Shown here: positions 41,747 to 50,507 of the stretch, one piece after another | Position numbering within the stretch: the first letter of the stretch is position 1 | Layout of the letters: each line of letters starts with the position of its first letter | Source of the DNA: Microbacterium sp. BH-3-3-3 | GTDB lineage: Bacteria > Actinomycetota > Actinomycetes > Actinomycetales > Microbacteriaceae | Direction: 5' to 3' | NCBI RefSeq assembly: GCF_007679045.1 | Contig: NZ_VEFS01000002.1 | Location: 468,352 to 532,351 of the forward strand | Length of the DNA stretch: 64,000 nucleotides | The notes under the pieces: model-generated | Database searches by the model: none | The model's input: only the letters and a program-made list of their open reading frames with translations | Told to the model about the DNA's origin: nothing | Program-made: the position numbers and the translations under genes

Positions 41747-42808
41747 TCAGGCCGGGACGCGCGCCAGTTCGTCGCGCAGGATGCGGGCGCCGGCGGAGAG
41801 CGCGCTCATCTTGTCGAACGCGACCTGGCGCGGCAGGGGGGCCATGCCGCAGTTCGAGCTCGCGATCAGCTTGTCGGCGTCGACGAACTCCAGGGCGCGC
41901 CGCAGGGTGTCGGCGACCTCGTCGGGCGTCTCGATGTCGTGGCCGGCCACGTCGACGGCGCCGAGCATGACCTTCTTGCCGCGGATGAGCTCGATCACAT
42001 CGATCGGCACGTGCGAATTGTGGCTCTCGAGCGACACGATGTCGATACTCGAGCTCTGCAGCAGCGGGAACGACTGCTCGTACTGGCGCCACTCCGCGCC
42101 GAGCGTGGCCTTCCAATCGGTGTTGGCCTTGATGCCGTAGCCGTAGCAGATGTGCACGGCCGTCTCGGCGCGCAGGCCCTCGACCGCGCGCTCGAGGGCG
42201 GCGATGCCCCAATCCTTCGTCTCGTCGAAGAAGACGTTGAACGCGGGCTCGTCGAACTGGATGATGTCGACGCCCACCGCCTCGAGCTCCTTGGCCTCCT
42301 GGTTGAGGATGGTCGCGAACTCCCAGGCGAGCTTCTCTCGGCTGCGGTAGTGGCGATCGGCGAGGGTGTCGATCATGGTCATCGGGCCGGGAAGGGCCCA
42401 CTTGATCGGGCGATCCGTCTGCTGCCGCAGGAAAGCGGCATCCGCGACGAACACCGGCTGGCGACGGCCGACCGCGCCCACGACGGTGGGAACGCTCGCG
42501 TCGTAGCGGTCGCGGATGCGCACCGTCTCTCGGTTCTCGAAGTCGACGCCCTCGAGGTGCTCGATGAAGGTCGTGACGAAGTGCTGACGCGTCTGCTCGC
42601 CGTCGCTGACGATGTCGATGCCGCGGCGCTCCTGCTCCTGGACGGCGGCGCGCAGGGCGTCGTGCTGGCCCTCGGCGAGGGTGTCGCCCTCGAGCTCCCA
42701 GGGCGACCAGAGCACCTCGGGGCGGGCGAGCCACGAGGGCTTGGGGAGGCTGCCGACGAGGGCGGTGGGGATGAGCGCGTTCACGGTGGGGGTCTCCGGG
42801 GAAGTCAT
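41747..42808 (-). CDS. mesD: Core-MetE methionine synthase, MesD type
   Basis: A 353-residue protein corresponding only to the C-terminal catalytic barrel of cobalamin-independent methionine synthase; the N-terminal folate-binding half of MetE is absent. Zinc ligands are recognisable in VHICYGYG and SSNCGMAPL, and the homocysteine-site region is IIQFDEPAFNV. Its start overlaps the stop of the upstream DUF1852 gene (ATGA). Core-MetE proteins paired with DUF1852 have been described as MesD, which makes methionine without methyl-folate in an oxygen-requiring process dependent on MesX. The methyl donor is not established. Confidence 0.85.
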   Translation of the reverse strand: MTSPETPTVNALIPTALVGSLPKPSWLARPEVLWSPWELEGDTLAEGQHDALRAAVQEQERRGIDIVSDGEQTRQHFVTTFIEHLEGVDFENRETVRIRDRYDASVPTVVGAVGRRQPVFVADAAFLRQQTDRPIKWALPGPMTMIDTLADRHYRSREKLAWEFATILNQEAKELEAVGVDIIQFDEPAFNVFFDETKDWGIAALERAVEGLRAETAVHICYGYGIKANTDWKATLGAEWRQYEQSFPLLQSSSIDIVSLESHNSHVPIDVIELIRGKKVMLGAVDVAGHDIETPDEVADTLRRALEFVDADKLIASSNCGMAPLPRQVAFDKMSALSAGARILRDELARVPA

Positions 42809-43791
42809 CGGGTCGGGAGGGCGTCGGCGACGAGCCAGGCGTCGAGCACCGCGCGGTGCGGCGTCACGAAGTGCTCCTCGGTGTAGCGGCCCTGCGTGAT
42901 GCCGAGGCGGCTGCGCTCCTCGCGGTCGTAGGCGATATCGGTGCGCGTGAAGTCGCCGTGCTCGAGGGTCGGACGGAAGACCTCGCCGGCCGGGGAGTGG
43001 GCGTTGTAGATCTCGGGGCGGTAGATCTTCTGGAACGTCTCCATCGTGGCGATCGTGCCGGCCAGCTGTAGGTCGGTGTAGTCGGCGAGCAGGTCGCCCT
43101 CGAAGTAGAACGCCAGGGGAGCGACGCTGCCGTGCGGCATGAAGTAGCGCACCTGCAGGCCCATCTTGCCGAAGTACTCGTCGGTGAGGCTGAAGCTGTC
43201 CTGCTCGTACTCGAAGCCGAGCACGGGGTGCTCGACGCCGGTGCGGCGGTAGGTGCGGCTCGTCGAGACGCTGATGCACACGACGGGCGACTGCGCGTAG
43301 CGCTCGCGGTAGGCGGTGGAGCCCAGGAAGTGCTGGAAGAGCTTGCCGTGCAGGATGCCGAAGTCCTCGGGCAGGGTGAAGGGCTTGCCGTCCGCGTTGG
43401 CCGCCGGCAGCAGCACGCTGAAGTCGTAGTCGCGCAGGTACGACGAGAAGTTGTTGCCGACGATGCCCTGGTGGCGCTCGCCGGTGGTGGTGTCGACGAC
43501 GTGGATGTCGAGCACCTCCAGCAGCGGGAACTCGCGGTCGGCGCCGGCGTCGTCGTCGAACTGCAGGTGGGCCGAGACGATGTCGAGCTCGACGCTGTAC
43601 GTATCCGCGCCGCCGCCGACGAGGTCGTTCACGCGGCGGTCGATCATCGCGAGGGCGTTGCGCAGGTTCTGCTGGCGGTGCTCGCCCCGGGCGAGGTTGG
43701 CGAAGTTGGTGGTGATCCGCGAGCTGCTCGACGGCGCGTAGTCCTCGTCGAAGCGGGTGGTGGAGATGCGGAACGTGATGTCGTTCGCCAT
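42805..43791 (-). CDS. mesX: DUF1852 protein, MesX partner of MesD
   Basis: A 328-residue soluble protein of the DUF1852 family (MANDITFRISTTRFDEDY..., VVCISVSTSRTYRRTG, LGFEYEQDSFSLTDEY). No enzyme fold is obvious from sequence. In other bacteria it is encoded next to, and required by, the core methionine synthase MesD. Here the two are overlapped by 4 bp and clearly form one operon. It is divergent from a LysR-type regulator that probably controls the pair. Presence in a high-GC Gram-positive extends a system best known from Acinetobacter and relatives. Confidence 0.87.
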   Translation of the reverse strand: MANDITFRISTTRFDEDYAPSSSSRITTNFANLARGEHRQQNLRNALAMIDRRVNDLVGGGADTYSVELDIVSAHLQFDDDAGADREFPLLEVLDIHVVDTTTGERHQGIVGNNFSSYLRDYDFSVLLPAANADGKPFTLPEDFGILHGKLFQHFLGSTAYRERYAQSPVVCISVSTSRTYRRTGVEHPVLGFEYEQDSFSLTDEYFGKMGLQVRYFMPHGSVAPLAFYFEGDLLADYTDLQLAGTIATMETFQKIYRPEIYNAHSPAGEVFRPTLEHGDFTRTDIAYDREERSRLGITQGRYTEEHFVTPHRAVLDAWLVADALPTR

Positions 43792-43882
43792 GGCGAGCCA
43801 ATCGAGAAGGGCCGGGTGGGCCGTGCGGTGATCGTGTCTTCATGGTGCGCTTCGACCGGAGTCATCGGGTAATTCCGTTGAA

Positions 43883-43901
43883 CTATGCAGAGGTATAGCC
43901 T
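43883..43901 (+). promoter_or_regulatory. -10 box and LysR-type inverted repeat before the lysR gene
   Basis: TAGCCT (43896-43901) plus six bases precedes the ATG, a leaderless layout. CTAT (43883-43886) and ATAG (43895-43898) form an inverted repeat with 8-base spacing overlapping the -10. It could be the autoregulatory binding site in the 116-bp region shared with mesX. Confidence 0.45.
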
Positions 43902-43907
43902 TCGACT

Positions 43908-44849
43908 ATGGCTAGGCGATCGAGCGGCATCACCCTGCAGCAGCTGCAGTACTTCATCGAGGTCGCGGCCGAGGGCTCGATCAGCGCGGCGGCCGACCTG
44001 CTGTTCGTCGCGCAACCCACGATGTCGGCGGCGATGCGCGACCTCGAGACGCGCGTCGGTCGCGACCTGCTCACCCGCTCCGCGCGCGGGGTCACGCTGA
44101 CCGTCGACGGTGTGGAGTTCCTCGGCTACGCCCGCCAGGTCGTCGAGCAGGCCGAGCTGCTCGAGCAGCGCTACCTGGGGCGCCCGCCTTCGCGTCGCCT
44201 GCTCGGCGTCTCGGCGCAGCACTACTCGTTCGTCGTCGACGCGTTCGTGCGGATGGTGAAGGCGACGGATGCCGCGGAGTACGAGTTCTCCCTGCGCGAG
44301 ACCCGCACCTTCGACATCATCGAAGACGTGCGCACCCTGCGCAGTGAGGTCGGCGTGCTCTTCCGCAACGACTTCAACCGCAACGTGCTCGACAAGCTGC
44401 TGCGGGACTCGGGACTCGCCTTCCATCCGCTCTTCCGCGCCGAACCGCACATCTTCGTCTCGCGGCGCAATCCTCTCGCCGGGCGCGAGCGCGCGAGTCT
44501 CGACGACCTCGCCGACCTGCCGCGCCTGACCTTCGACCAGGGCGCGAACAACTCGTTCTACTTCGCCGAGGAGATCCTCTCGACCCTGTCGAGCCGCCAG
44601 GAGATCCGCGTCTCGGATCGCGCCACGATCTTCAACCTCATGATCGGCCTCGACGGCTACACGATCTCGACCGGCATCATCAGCGACGACCTCGACCCCG
44701 AGATCGTCGCCGTGCCCCTCGATGTCGACGAGCGCATCGAGATCGGCTGGATCGGTCGCACGGCCATCCCCCTCACCGAGCAGGCGCAGCGCTACCTCGC
44801 CGAGATGCGCGCCGTGGTGGCGGAGTTCGGGGTCGAGCTGATCGGCTGA
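43908..44849 (+). CDS. LysR-family regulator divergent from mesXD
   Basis: A 313-residue activator/repressor. The N-terminal winged helix is ITLQQLQYFIEVAAEGSISA and AADLLFVAQPTMSAAMRDLE. The C-terminal periplasmic-binding-like effector domain contains LGVSAQHYSFVVDAFVRMV. Its position back to back with mesX implies control of methionine synthesis, by analogy with MetR and CysB regulators that sense homocysteine or O-acetylserine. The effector is unknown. No Shine-Dalgarno sequence; predicted leaderless. Confidence 0.88.
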   Translation: MARRSSGITLQQLQYFIEVAAEGSISAAADLLFVAQPTMSAAMRDLETRVGRDLLTRSARGVTLTVDGVEFLGYARQVVEQAELLEQRYLGRPPSRRLLGVSAQHYSFVVDAFVRMVKATDAAEYEFSLRETRTFDIIEDVRTLRSEVGVLFRNDFNRNVLDKLLRDSGLAFHPLFRAEPHIFVSRRNPLAGRERASLDDLADLPRLTFDQGANNSFYFAEEILSTLSSRQEIRVSDRATIFNLMIGLDGYTISTGIISDDLDPEIVAVPLDVDERIEIGWIGRTAIPLTEQAQRYLAEMRAVVAEFGVELIG

Positions 44850-44913
44850 CGGCCGGCTCGGGTCGGTGAGCGGTTCGCCGTCTAGACCCCACGCGTCGGT
44901 GCCAGGATGAGGC

Positions 44914-46107
44914 ATGGCATTCGGGATGGCCCGCGACGTGTTGCGCCCCACGGACTCCTCGCGCGCGGACCGGGTGACGTACGTCGAGCTGTTCTTCGAC
45001 TTGATGTTCGTTCTCGCGCTGACGCAGTTGTCCGCCTACCTCTTCGAGAACCAGACTCCGCTCGGCGCGTTCGAGGGCGTCATCATGGTGTGCGCACTGT
45101 GGTGGGCGTGGGTGTCGACCACCTGGGTGACCAATTGGCTCGACCCTGTGAAGCTTCCCGTGCGCGGAGTGGTCGTCGCTCTGGGGTTCGTCGCGCTCGT
45201 GATGAGCGTCTCGATCGCGGAGGCCTTCGGTGATCGAGCGTGGGCGTTCGCCGTGGCCTACGTCGTCCTGCAGATCGGGCGCACGGGATTCATCGTGTGG
45301 GCGACCGTTCGTCACGACCGGAGGGCGGCGCACGATTTCGCTCTGATCCTCGGATGGACCGTCGTCGGGGGCGCCCTCTGGATCGTCGGTGCCGTGCTGC
45401 CCCCTGCCGGGCAACTGCCGTTGTGGACCGCGGCGCTCGCTCTCGAACTGCTCGGCACGATCCTGGGGTACCCGATACCGGGTCGAGGAAAAGTGCGGCT
45501 GCAGTCGTGGGATCTGTCCGGCCCCCACATCGCCGAACGCACGGCGCTCTTCGTGCTCATCGCGGTCGGCGAGGGATTGCTCGTCACCGGCCTCGCCTTC
45601 GTCGAGAAGGAGTCGTCCACGTCATCGGTGGCGTCGCTGGTGACCGCGTTCGTCGCCGCCGCGGCGGCGTGGTGGATCTACTTCGATCACGGCGAGCGCG
45701 TCGGCGCTGAGGCGATCGAGGCGTCGGACGAACCAGGCCGACTCGCTCGCACGGCGTACACCTGGGTGCACCTTCCGATCATCGGCGGGATCGTGTTGCT
45801 GAGTGTGGGCGACAAGGAAATGCTTTCGCATCCCGACCAGCGAAGTGCCGCCGCGACCATCGTCATCGTCGGCGGGCCCCTCCTCTTCCTCGCGGGCACC
45901 GTGCTGTTCCGGCGCACCCTCGAACGGCGGTGGCCGAGAGCTCAGCTGTTCGGCCTCGTCGGTCTGGCCGTGCTTGCGGGGATGGCCCTTCTCTTGCCTG
46001 TCCTCGACGCGCTCGGATTGTCGATCGCGGCCGCGATCCTTCTCGCCGGTGTCGCAGCCGCCGAGACCGTCGAGCGGGTGCGTCGTGGGCGCAGAGCGGG
46101 GGGATGA
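44914..46107 (+). CDS. LtrA-family (low temperature requirement) membrane protein
   Basis: A 397-residue protein with about 12 transmembrane helices. The N-terminal signature RVTYVELFFDLMFVLALTQLS and the internal HIAERTALFVLIAVGEG motif (His-Glu-Arg and Glu within membrane) define the LtrA family (Listeria monocytogenes LtrA). Its biochemical function is unknown. It is a monocistronic gene between the LysR regulator and tRNA-Lys. Confidence 0.88.
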   Translation: MAFGMARDVLRPTDSSRADRVTYVELFFDLMFVLALTQLSAYLFENQTPLGAFEGVIMVCALWWAWVSTTWVTNWLDPVKLPVRGVVVALGFVALVMSVSIAEAFGDRAWAFAVAYVVLQIGRTGFIVWATVRHDRRAAHDFALILGWTVVGGALWIVGAVLPPAGQLPLWTAALALELLGTILGYPIPGRGKVRLQSWDLSGPHIAERTALFVLIAVGEGLLVTGLAFVEKESSTSSVASLVTAFVAAAAAWWIYFDHGERVGAEAIEASDEPGRLARTAYTWVHLPIIGGIVLLSVGDKEMLSHPDQRSAAATIVIVGGPLLFLAGTVLFRRTLERRWPRAQLFGLVGLAVLAGMALLLPVLDALGLSIAAAILLAGVAAAETVERVRRGRRAGG

Positions 46108-46192
46108 ACGCACCTCTGGCGGCGCAAGCGCGCGACGGCGGCGGAGAGCGTCGCGTCCGGTCCGACGGCGTAGTGCTCCGAGAGGGAGAGAG

Positions 46193-46265
46193 TGGGCCCG
46201 GAGGGGCTCGAACCCTCGACCCGCGGATTAAAAGTCCGATGCTCTGCCAACTGAGCTACAGGCCC
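46193..46265 (-). tRNA. tRNA-Lys (anticodon UUU)
   Basis: A 73-base cloverleaf on the minus strand. Acceptor GGGCCTG pairs with CGGGCCC, allowing one wobble, the D-arm is GCTCAGTTGGCAGAGC, the anticodon loop is CTTTTAA in a CGGA/TCCG-type stem, and the T-arm is GGGTTCGAGCCCC. CCA is not encoded. Confidence 0.95.
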
Positions 46266-46305
46266 TGATGTCTCCAGCGTACCGGGCGCGAACGGGCCCG
46301 CGTGT

Positions 46306-47325
46306 TCACCGGCGCGTGCGCGCCACGATCCAGAACAGGTACGCCCCGCCCACCACGCCCGTGACGAGCCCGACCGGGATCTGCAGGGGAGCGAGCGCCC
46401 GCTGCGCCACGACGTCGGCGATGAGCAGCACCGTCGCGCCGATCGCGGCCGACCCGACGAGGGGGATGCCGCTGGTGCCCATCACCCTCCTCGCCAGCTG
46501 GGGTGCGGCGAGGGCGACGAAGCCGATCGGTCCCGCGACGGCGGTGGCCGTGCCGGTCAGCAGCGCGGCCACGACGATGAGCACCAGCTTGGCGCGGCCC
46601 GTGCGCACACCCAGCGAGCGGGCGGTGTCGTCACCGAGCTCGAGCGCGCGGACGTCGCGGTGCACGACGACCAGCACCGCCGACAGCACGATCAGCGAGC
46701 CGAGGAGCAGGGCGACGTCGGATGCCGAGGCGGCCACGAGACTGCCGAAGAGCCACTGCGTCGCGTTGCGCGCGATCTCGAGCGGCGCACGTGTGAGCAG
46801 GTAGTCGTTGACGGCCGAGAGCAGCATGCTGAGCGCGATCCCCGCGAGGATCGTCTTCTCGCGCGAGATCCCGACCCGCCGGGCGATCATCATGACGACC
46901 ACGACCGTGAGCAGCCCGCCCATCCACGCACCGGCCGCCGGCGAGGCGGTGGGAGCGATGAGGGTCAGCCCGATCAACGCCCCGGTGGCCGAGCCGGCGC
47001 TGAAGCCGACGATGTCGGGGCTCGCGAGCGGATTGCGGGCGAGGGTCTGAAACACCGCCCCGGCGAGCCCGAGGGCGGCACCGATCGCGAGCGCGGCCGA
47101 GATCCGGGGAACCCGCAGGCCCAGCACGACGAGCGAGGTGCGCGCATCGCCCGTGCCGGAGAGGGCGGATGCCACGTCTCCCACCGACGCCTGGAACGAA
47201 CCCGTCGTCAGCCCGACCACCGCCGCCACCGCGGCGACGACCAGCGTCACGCCGAGGGCGATCACGGGACGGCGGGAGCGGCGTCGCACGAGCGCGGTCA
47301 CGGCGTCTTCCGCAGGATCAGCCAC
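46306..47325 (-). CDS. FecCD-type siderophore ABC transporter permease (second)
   Basis: A 339-residue permease with nine or ten transmembrane helices. Landmarks are the family motif LRVPRISAALAIGAALGLAGAVFQTLARNPLA in part (RVPR, then QTLARNPLA), and the GPIGFVALAAPQLARRVMG coupling region that docks the ATPase. Its start lies 28 bp inside the upstream permease gene, implying translational coupling. It forms the heterodimeric channel with the 47298-48344 product. The ATPase gene usually following this permease is not here. Confidence 0.92.
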   Translation of the reverse strand: MADPAEDAVTALVRRRSRRPVIALGVTLVVAAVAAVVGLTTGSFQASVGDVASALSGTGDARTSLVVLGLRVPRISAALAIGAALGLAGAVFQTLARNPLASPDIVGFSAGSATGALIGLTLIAPTASPAAGAWMGGLLTVVVVMMIARRVGISREKTILAGIALSMLLSAVNDYLLTRAPLEIARNATQWLFGSLVAASASDVALLLGSLIVLSAVLVVVHRDVRALELGDDTARSLGVRTGRAKLVLIVVAALLTGTATAVAGPIGFVALAAPQLARRVMGTSGIPLVGSAAIGATVLLIADVVAQRALAPLQIPVGLVTGVVGGAYLFWIVARTRR

Positions 47326-48344
47326 AGCAGCAGGGGAGCGCCGACGAAGGCGGCGACGATCCCCGCCTCCACCTCGCCGGGAAGCGCGATGACGCGACCG
47401 ATGACGTCGCTCGCGAGCGTCAGGGTGGCGCCGCCGACCGCCGCGAGGGGGAGCGAGGAGCGAAGGCCACCGCTCGCCGATCCGCGGACGAGGTGCGCGA
47501 CCAGCAGTCCGATGAACGCGAGGGGGCCGGCCGCGGAGGTGGCCGCCGCGCAGAGGATGGTGATCGCGGCACCCGCGCCGAGGATCACCGGGAGCGGGGA
47601 GACGCCGAGTGCTCGGGCGAGGTCGTCACCGAGACGCAGCTGATCGAGGCCGCGCGCGACGACGACCGCCAGCACGATGCCCACGACGGCGAACGGGAGC
47701 AGCTGGCCGGCGACGCCGGGATCGCGTCGCTCGAACGAACCGACCGCCCAGAAGCGGAACGACTCGAACGTGTCGTCGTCCGCGAGCGTGATGATGCGGA
47801 CGAGCGCGCCGAGGCAGGCACTGAGGGCGACCCCCGCGAGCACGAGCCCGACGGTGTCGCTGCGTCGCCCGGGTCGGGCGGCGAGGGTGACGAGCACGGC
47901 CGCGCCGGCTGCCCCCGCGAAGGCGAACCAGACGTAGCCGCTCGCGGTCCCGATGCCGAACACGGCGATCGCGACGACGACGCCGAGGGCGGCGCCCGCG
48001 TTCACCCCGAGAAGTCCGGGGTCGGCGAGCGGGTTGCGGGTGAGCGCCTGCATGAGCACCCCGGCCACGCCGAGGCACGCGCCCGCGAACACGGCGGTGA
48101 TCGTGCGCGGCAGGCGCAACTGGTGCACGATGACGCCCCCGGCATCCGTGCGATCCGAGAACAGCGCCGAGACGACGTCGGGCGGCGAGAGTGCCCGCGA
48201 TCCGACGGCGAGACTCGACACGATCACGCCCATCAAGACGACGGTGAGGCCCAGCGTGACGACGGCGATGCGCGCTCGCGAGCGGCGACGCAGGCGCGCC
48301 GGGGAGTCGGCATCCGCAGACACGGCCGGGTGGATGTCGAGCAC
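47298..48344 (-). CDS. FecCD-type siderophore ABC transporter permease (first)
   Basis: A 348-residue permease of the FepD/FecCD family. It has LRLPRTITAVFAGACLGVAGVLMQALTRNPLADPGLL in part (LPRT, then QALTRNPLADP) and GPLAFIGLLVAHLVRG as coupling helix. A GTG start at 48344 directly abuts the DtxR/IdeR box. TATCCT on this strand ends 7 bases before the GTG, so the mRNA should be leaderless. A second GTG at 48323 is possible. Iron repression is strongly implied. Confidence 0.92.
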   Translation of the reverse strand: MLDIHPAVSADADSPARLRRRSRARIAVVTLGLTVVLMGVIVSSLAVGSRALSPPDVVSALFSDRTDAGGVIVHQLRLPRTITAVFAGACLGVAGVLMQALTRNPLADPGLLGVNAGAALGVVVAIAVFGIGTASGYVWFAFAGAAGAAVLVTLAARPGRRSDTVGLVLAGVALSACLGALVRIITLADDDTFESFRFWAVGSFERRDPGVAGQLLPFAVVGIVLAVVVARGLDQLRLGDDLARALGVSPLPVILGAGAAITILCAAATSAAGPLAFIGLLVAHLVRGSASGGLRSSLPLAAVGGATLTLASDVIGRVIALPGEVEAGIVAAFVGAPLLLWLILRKTP

Positions 48345-48363
48345 AAAGGTAAGGATAACCTAA
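48345..48363. promoter_or_regulatory. DtxR/IdeR iron box shared by divergent leaderless promoters
   Basis: The 19-bp sequence AAAGGTAAGGATAACCTAA matches the DtxR/IdeR consensus (TWAGGTWAGSCTWACCTWA) at 17 of 19 positions. It fills almost the whole 23-bp gap between two start codons. TAACCT (48356-48361) ends 6 bases before the rightward GTG, and TATCCT on the other strand ends 7 bases before the leftward GTG. One bound repressor dimer pair would block both. Confidence 0.85.
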
Positions 48364-48367
48364 CCCT

Positions 48368-49411
48368 GTGACTGCTTTTCGTTCCCTGTCTTCCCGCCAC
48401 CGTTTCCGTCCCCTCGTCGCCGCTCTCGGTGCCGTGGCCGTCGTCGCCCTCGCGGGCTGCGCCGGCCCTGCCGCCCCCACCTCGAAGGTGGATGCCGAAG
48501 CCGCGGCGACCGGAGAGTGGGTCGTCTCGCGCGATCTCGAGCCGGGCATGGGTTCCGACGAGGCCGACGGCGTCTTCCCCCGCGAGGTGACGCACTTCGA
48601 GGGGGTCACCGAGGTCCCGGCCGCGCCGACGCGCATCGCGGTGGTCTCGACGGGGCAGCTCGATGCGGTGCTCGCGCTCGGCGACGTCCCCGTTGCCGCG
48701 ACCCGGGCCGAGAACAGCGGGCTCGTCCCGCAGTACCTGCGCGACGCGTTCGCCGACGACGCGGCGTCGCTCGACGCGATGACCGACATCGGAGAACGCA
48801 CCGAGCCCGACCTCGAGGCCATCGCGCAGGCGGCGCCCGACCTCATCCTCATCAACTCGACACGCGGCGAGGCGCTCTACGACGCACTGTCGGCGATCGC
48901 GCCGACGGTGGTGACGAAGGGCAACGGAGTGAACTGGAAGAGCGACTTCCTGCTGATCGCCGACGCCCTGGGCGACGAGGGAGCGGCTCGCGGTGTGCTG
49001 GATGCGCTGCAGAGCGACAGCGCGGACTTCGCCGCGACGCACGCCGTAGAGGAGCCGACGGTGTCGTTCCTGCAGTCGACCGGCGATCGCACGCGCATCA
49101 TGGGCGTGCCCTCGTTCGCGGGCGGGATCGCTCAAGACCTCGGTCTCGGACGCCCGGAGTCGCAGCGGTTCGACGAGACGTCGCAGGAGATCAGCGCCGA
49201 GCAGATCGACCTCGCCGACGCCGATCACGTGTTCTACGGGGGAACAGGGCAGGGTGTCTCCTTCATCGAGGACGCCCCGCTGTGGTCGACGCTCTCCGCC
49301 GTCGCAGACGGGAAGACGACGATCGTCGACTTCGACCCCTGGTTCATGAACGCCGGCCCCGTCGCGGCACGGCTCGTGCAAGACGAGATCGTCCGCGTCC
49401 TGGGTTCGTGA
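48368..49411 (+). CDS. Siderophore-binding ABC transporter lipoprotein
   Basis: A 347-residue substrate-binding protein. The lipoprotein signal has lipobox VVALAGC (Cys near residue 31). The two-lobed fold of class III binding proteins is recognisable from APTRIAVVSTGQLDAVLALG and PDLEAIAQAAPDLILI. It captures a ferric siderophore outside the membrane and delivers it to the divergent FecCD permeases. GTG start, leaderless, iron-regulated. The specific siderophore is unknown. Confidence 0.92.
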   Translation: MTAFRSLSSRHRFRPLVAALGAVAVVALAGCAGPAAPTSKVDAEAAATGEWVVSRDLEPGMGSDEADGVFPREVTHFEGVTEVPAAPTRIAVVSTGQLDAVLALGDVPVAATRAENSGLVPQYLRDAFADDAASLDAMTDIGERTEPDLEAIAQAAPDLILINSTRGEALYDALSAIAPTVVTKGNGVNWKSDFLLIADALGDEGAARGVLDALQSDSADFAATHAVEEPTVSFLQSTGDRTRIMGVPSFAGGIAQDLGLGRPESQRFDETSQEISAEQIDLADADHVFYGGTGQGVSFIEDAPLWSTLSAVADGKTTIVDFDPWFMNAGPVAARLVQDEIVRVLGS

Positions 49412-49420
49412 CGAACGAAA

Positions 49421-49459
49421 GCGAGCGCCGGACCCCCTCGCCTGGGGTCCGGCGCTCGC
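49421..49459. terminator. 16-bp perfect hairpin between convergent genes
   Basis: Arms 49421-49436 and 49444-49459 pair perfectly around a 7-base loop. It starts 9 bases after the siderophore-binding gene and lies before the stop of the FAS1 gene, so it can serve both. Confidence 0.8.
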
Positions 49460-49516
49460 CGTCAGGATCGATCACTCAGTGATCGGTCGGATGCGCGTCG
49501 CCGCGCGTCCGAGGAC

Positions 49517-50194
49517 TTACATCGGGGGCATCAGCACCGAGTCGATGAGGTACACCGTGGCGTTGGCCGTCTGGACGCCACCGCAGATGACGTTGGTCGA
49601 GCCGTTGACGGTGATCGCGTCACCCGAGCCGGCGACGGTCACGTCCTGGCCCTCGACGGTGGTGTGGGTGCCGTCGATCTCGCTGGGCGAGAGCTGGCCG
49701 GGGACCACGTGGTACGTGAGGATCTTGGTCAGGGTGGCCGAGTCGGTCTTCAGCGAGTCGATGGTCGCGGCGTCGATCTTGGCGAACGCGTCGTCGACGG
49801 GGGCGAAGACGGTGAACTCGCTGCCGTTCAGGGTGTCGACCAGGTTCACGTCGGGGTTCAGCTGGCCCGAGACGGCTGCGGTGAGCGTCTTGAGCAGCGG
49901 GTTGTTCGACGCGGCGACGGCGACCGGGTCAGCGGCCATGCCCTCGACCGAGCCGGCACCGGACGGAACGGCGGCGGCGTAGTCGGCGCAACCGGGGCCC
50001 ACGAGGTTGGAGGCCGGGTCCATGGCGCTGGACGAAGCCGACATCGACGGCGATGCGGACATCGACGGCATCGACGAGGACTCGTCGGTGGTGGAGCCGC
50101 CGGCGGTGGAGCCGCCCGAGCAGGCGGTGAGTGCGAAGGCCGAGCCCAGAACGAGGGCGAGACCAGCAATAACGGGCTTCTTGTTGGTGAGCAT
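49517..50194 (-). CDS. FAS1 (fasciclin) domain lipoprotein, MPB70/MPB83-like
   Basis: A 225-residue protein. An ATG start has GGAGGA upstream. The lipoprotein signal peptide ends in ALTAC (Cys near 25), and a Ser/Met-rich linker follows. One fasciclin domain starts near [14 protein letters not shown], with [22 protein letters not shown] and the final [13 protein letters not shown] motif. Mycobacterial homologues MPB70/MPB83 are surface adhesion antigens controlled by SigK. Here sigK-rskA begins 313 bp away on the opposite strand. A long upstream in-frame extension lacks a ribosome-binding site and was not used. Confidence 0.92.
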   Translation of the reverse strand: MLTNKKPVIAGLALVLGSAFALTACSGGSTAGGSTTDESSSMPSMSASPSMSASSSAMDPASNLVGPGCADYAAAVPSGAGSVEGMAADPVAVAASNNPLLKTLTAAVSGQLNPDVNLVDTLNGSEFTVFAPVDDAFAKIDAATIDSLKTDSATLTKILTYHVVPGQLSPSEIDGTHTTVEGQDVTVAGSGDAITVNGSTNVICGGVQTANATVYLIDSVLMPPM

Positions 50195-50507
50195 GACATT
50201 CCTCCGAAATCGTCCGGATCGCGTCTGCGACCCGTCAGGGACACCCCGGTGCGAGGGGCGGTTCGCCGTGGAGCGGCTTACACAGGGCATTCGGGACCCC
50301 CGTCGCATCGGATTGCGGAATGTTGCGATTCGCCCGGCGTAACGGCATCCGGGCGACGATAAATACCAGATCAGAGGGTTTAAAATATTCCCGATAATAT
50401 TTTTGGACGAGTTCGCTTCGCGCCGGAGAAGGGGGCGGGAAGGCCGCGGGCGCTAGCTCACGCGCGACGCGCGCGCACGCACGCGTGCCCACGCGGAGAC
50501 GTACGCA
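50195..50507. promoter_or_regulatory. Divergent regulatory region between FAS1 gene and sigK
   Basis: This 313-bp gap holds no gene. Notable is an AT-rich patch at 50380-50405 containing a perfect 8-bp inverted repeat, AAAATATT (50382-50389) and AATATTTT (50396-50403), which stands out in a 70% GC genome. SigK-dependent promoters for both flanking genes are expected here, but I could not define them by comparison with a consensus. Confidence 0.5.

Noticed and set aside
47169..48371. 400-codon plus-strand frame opposite the two FecCD permeases
   Set aside because: Composition is Arg/Gly/Asp noise, whereas both permeases show complete family motifs on the minus strand.
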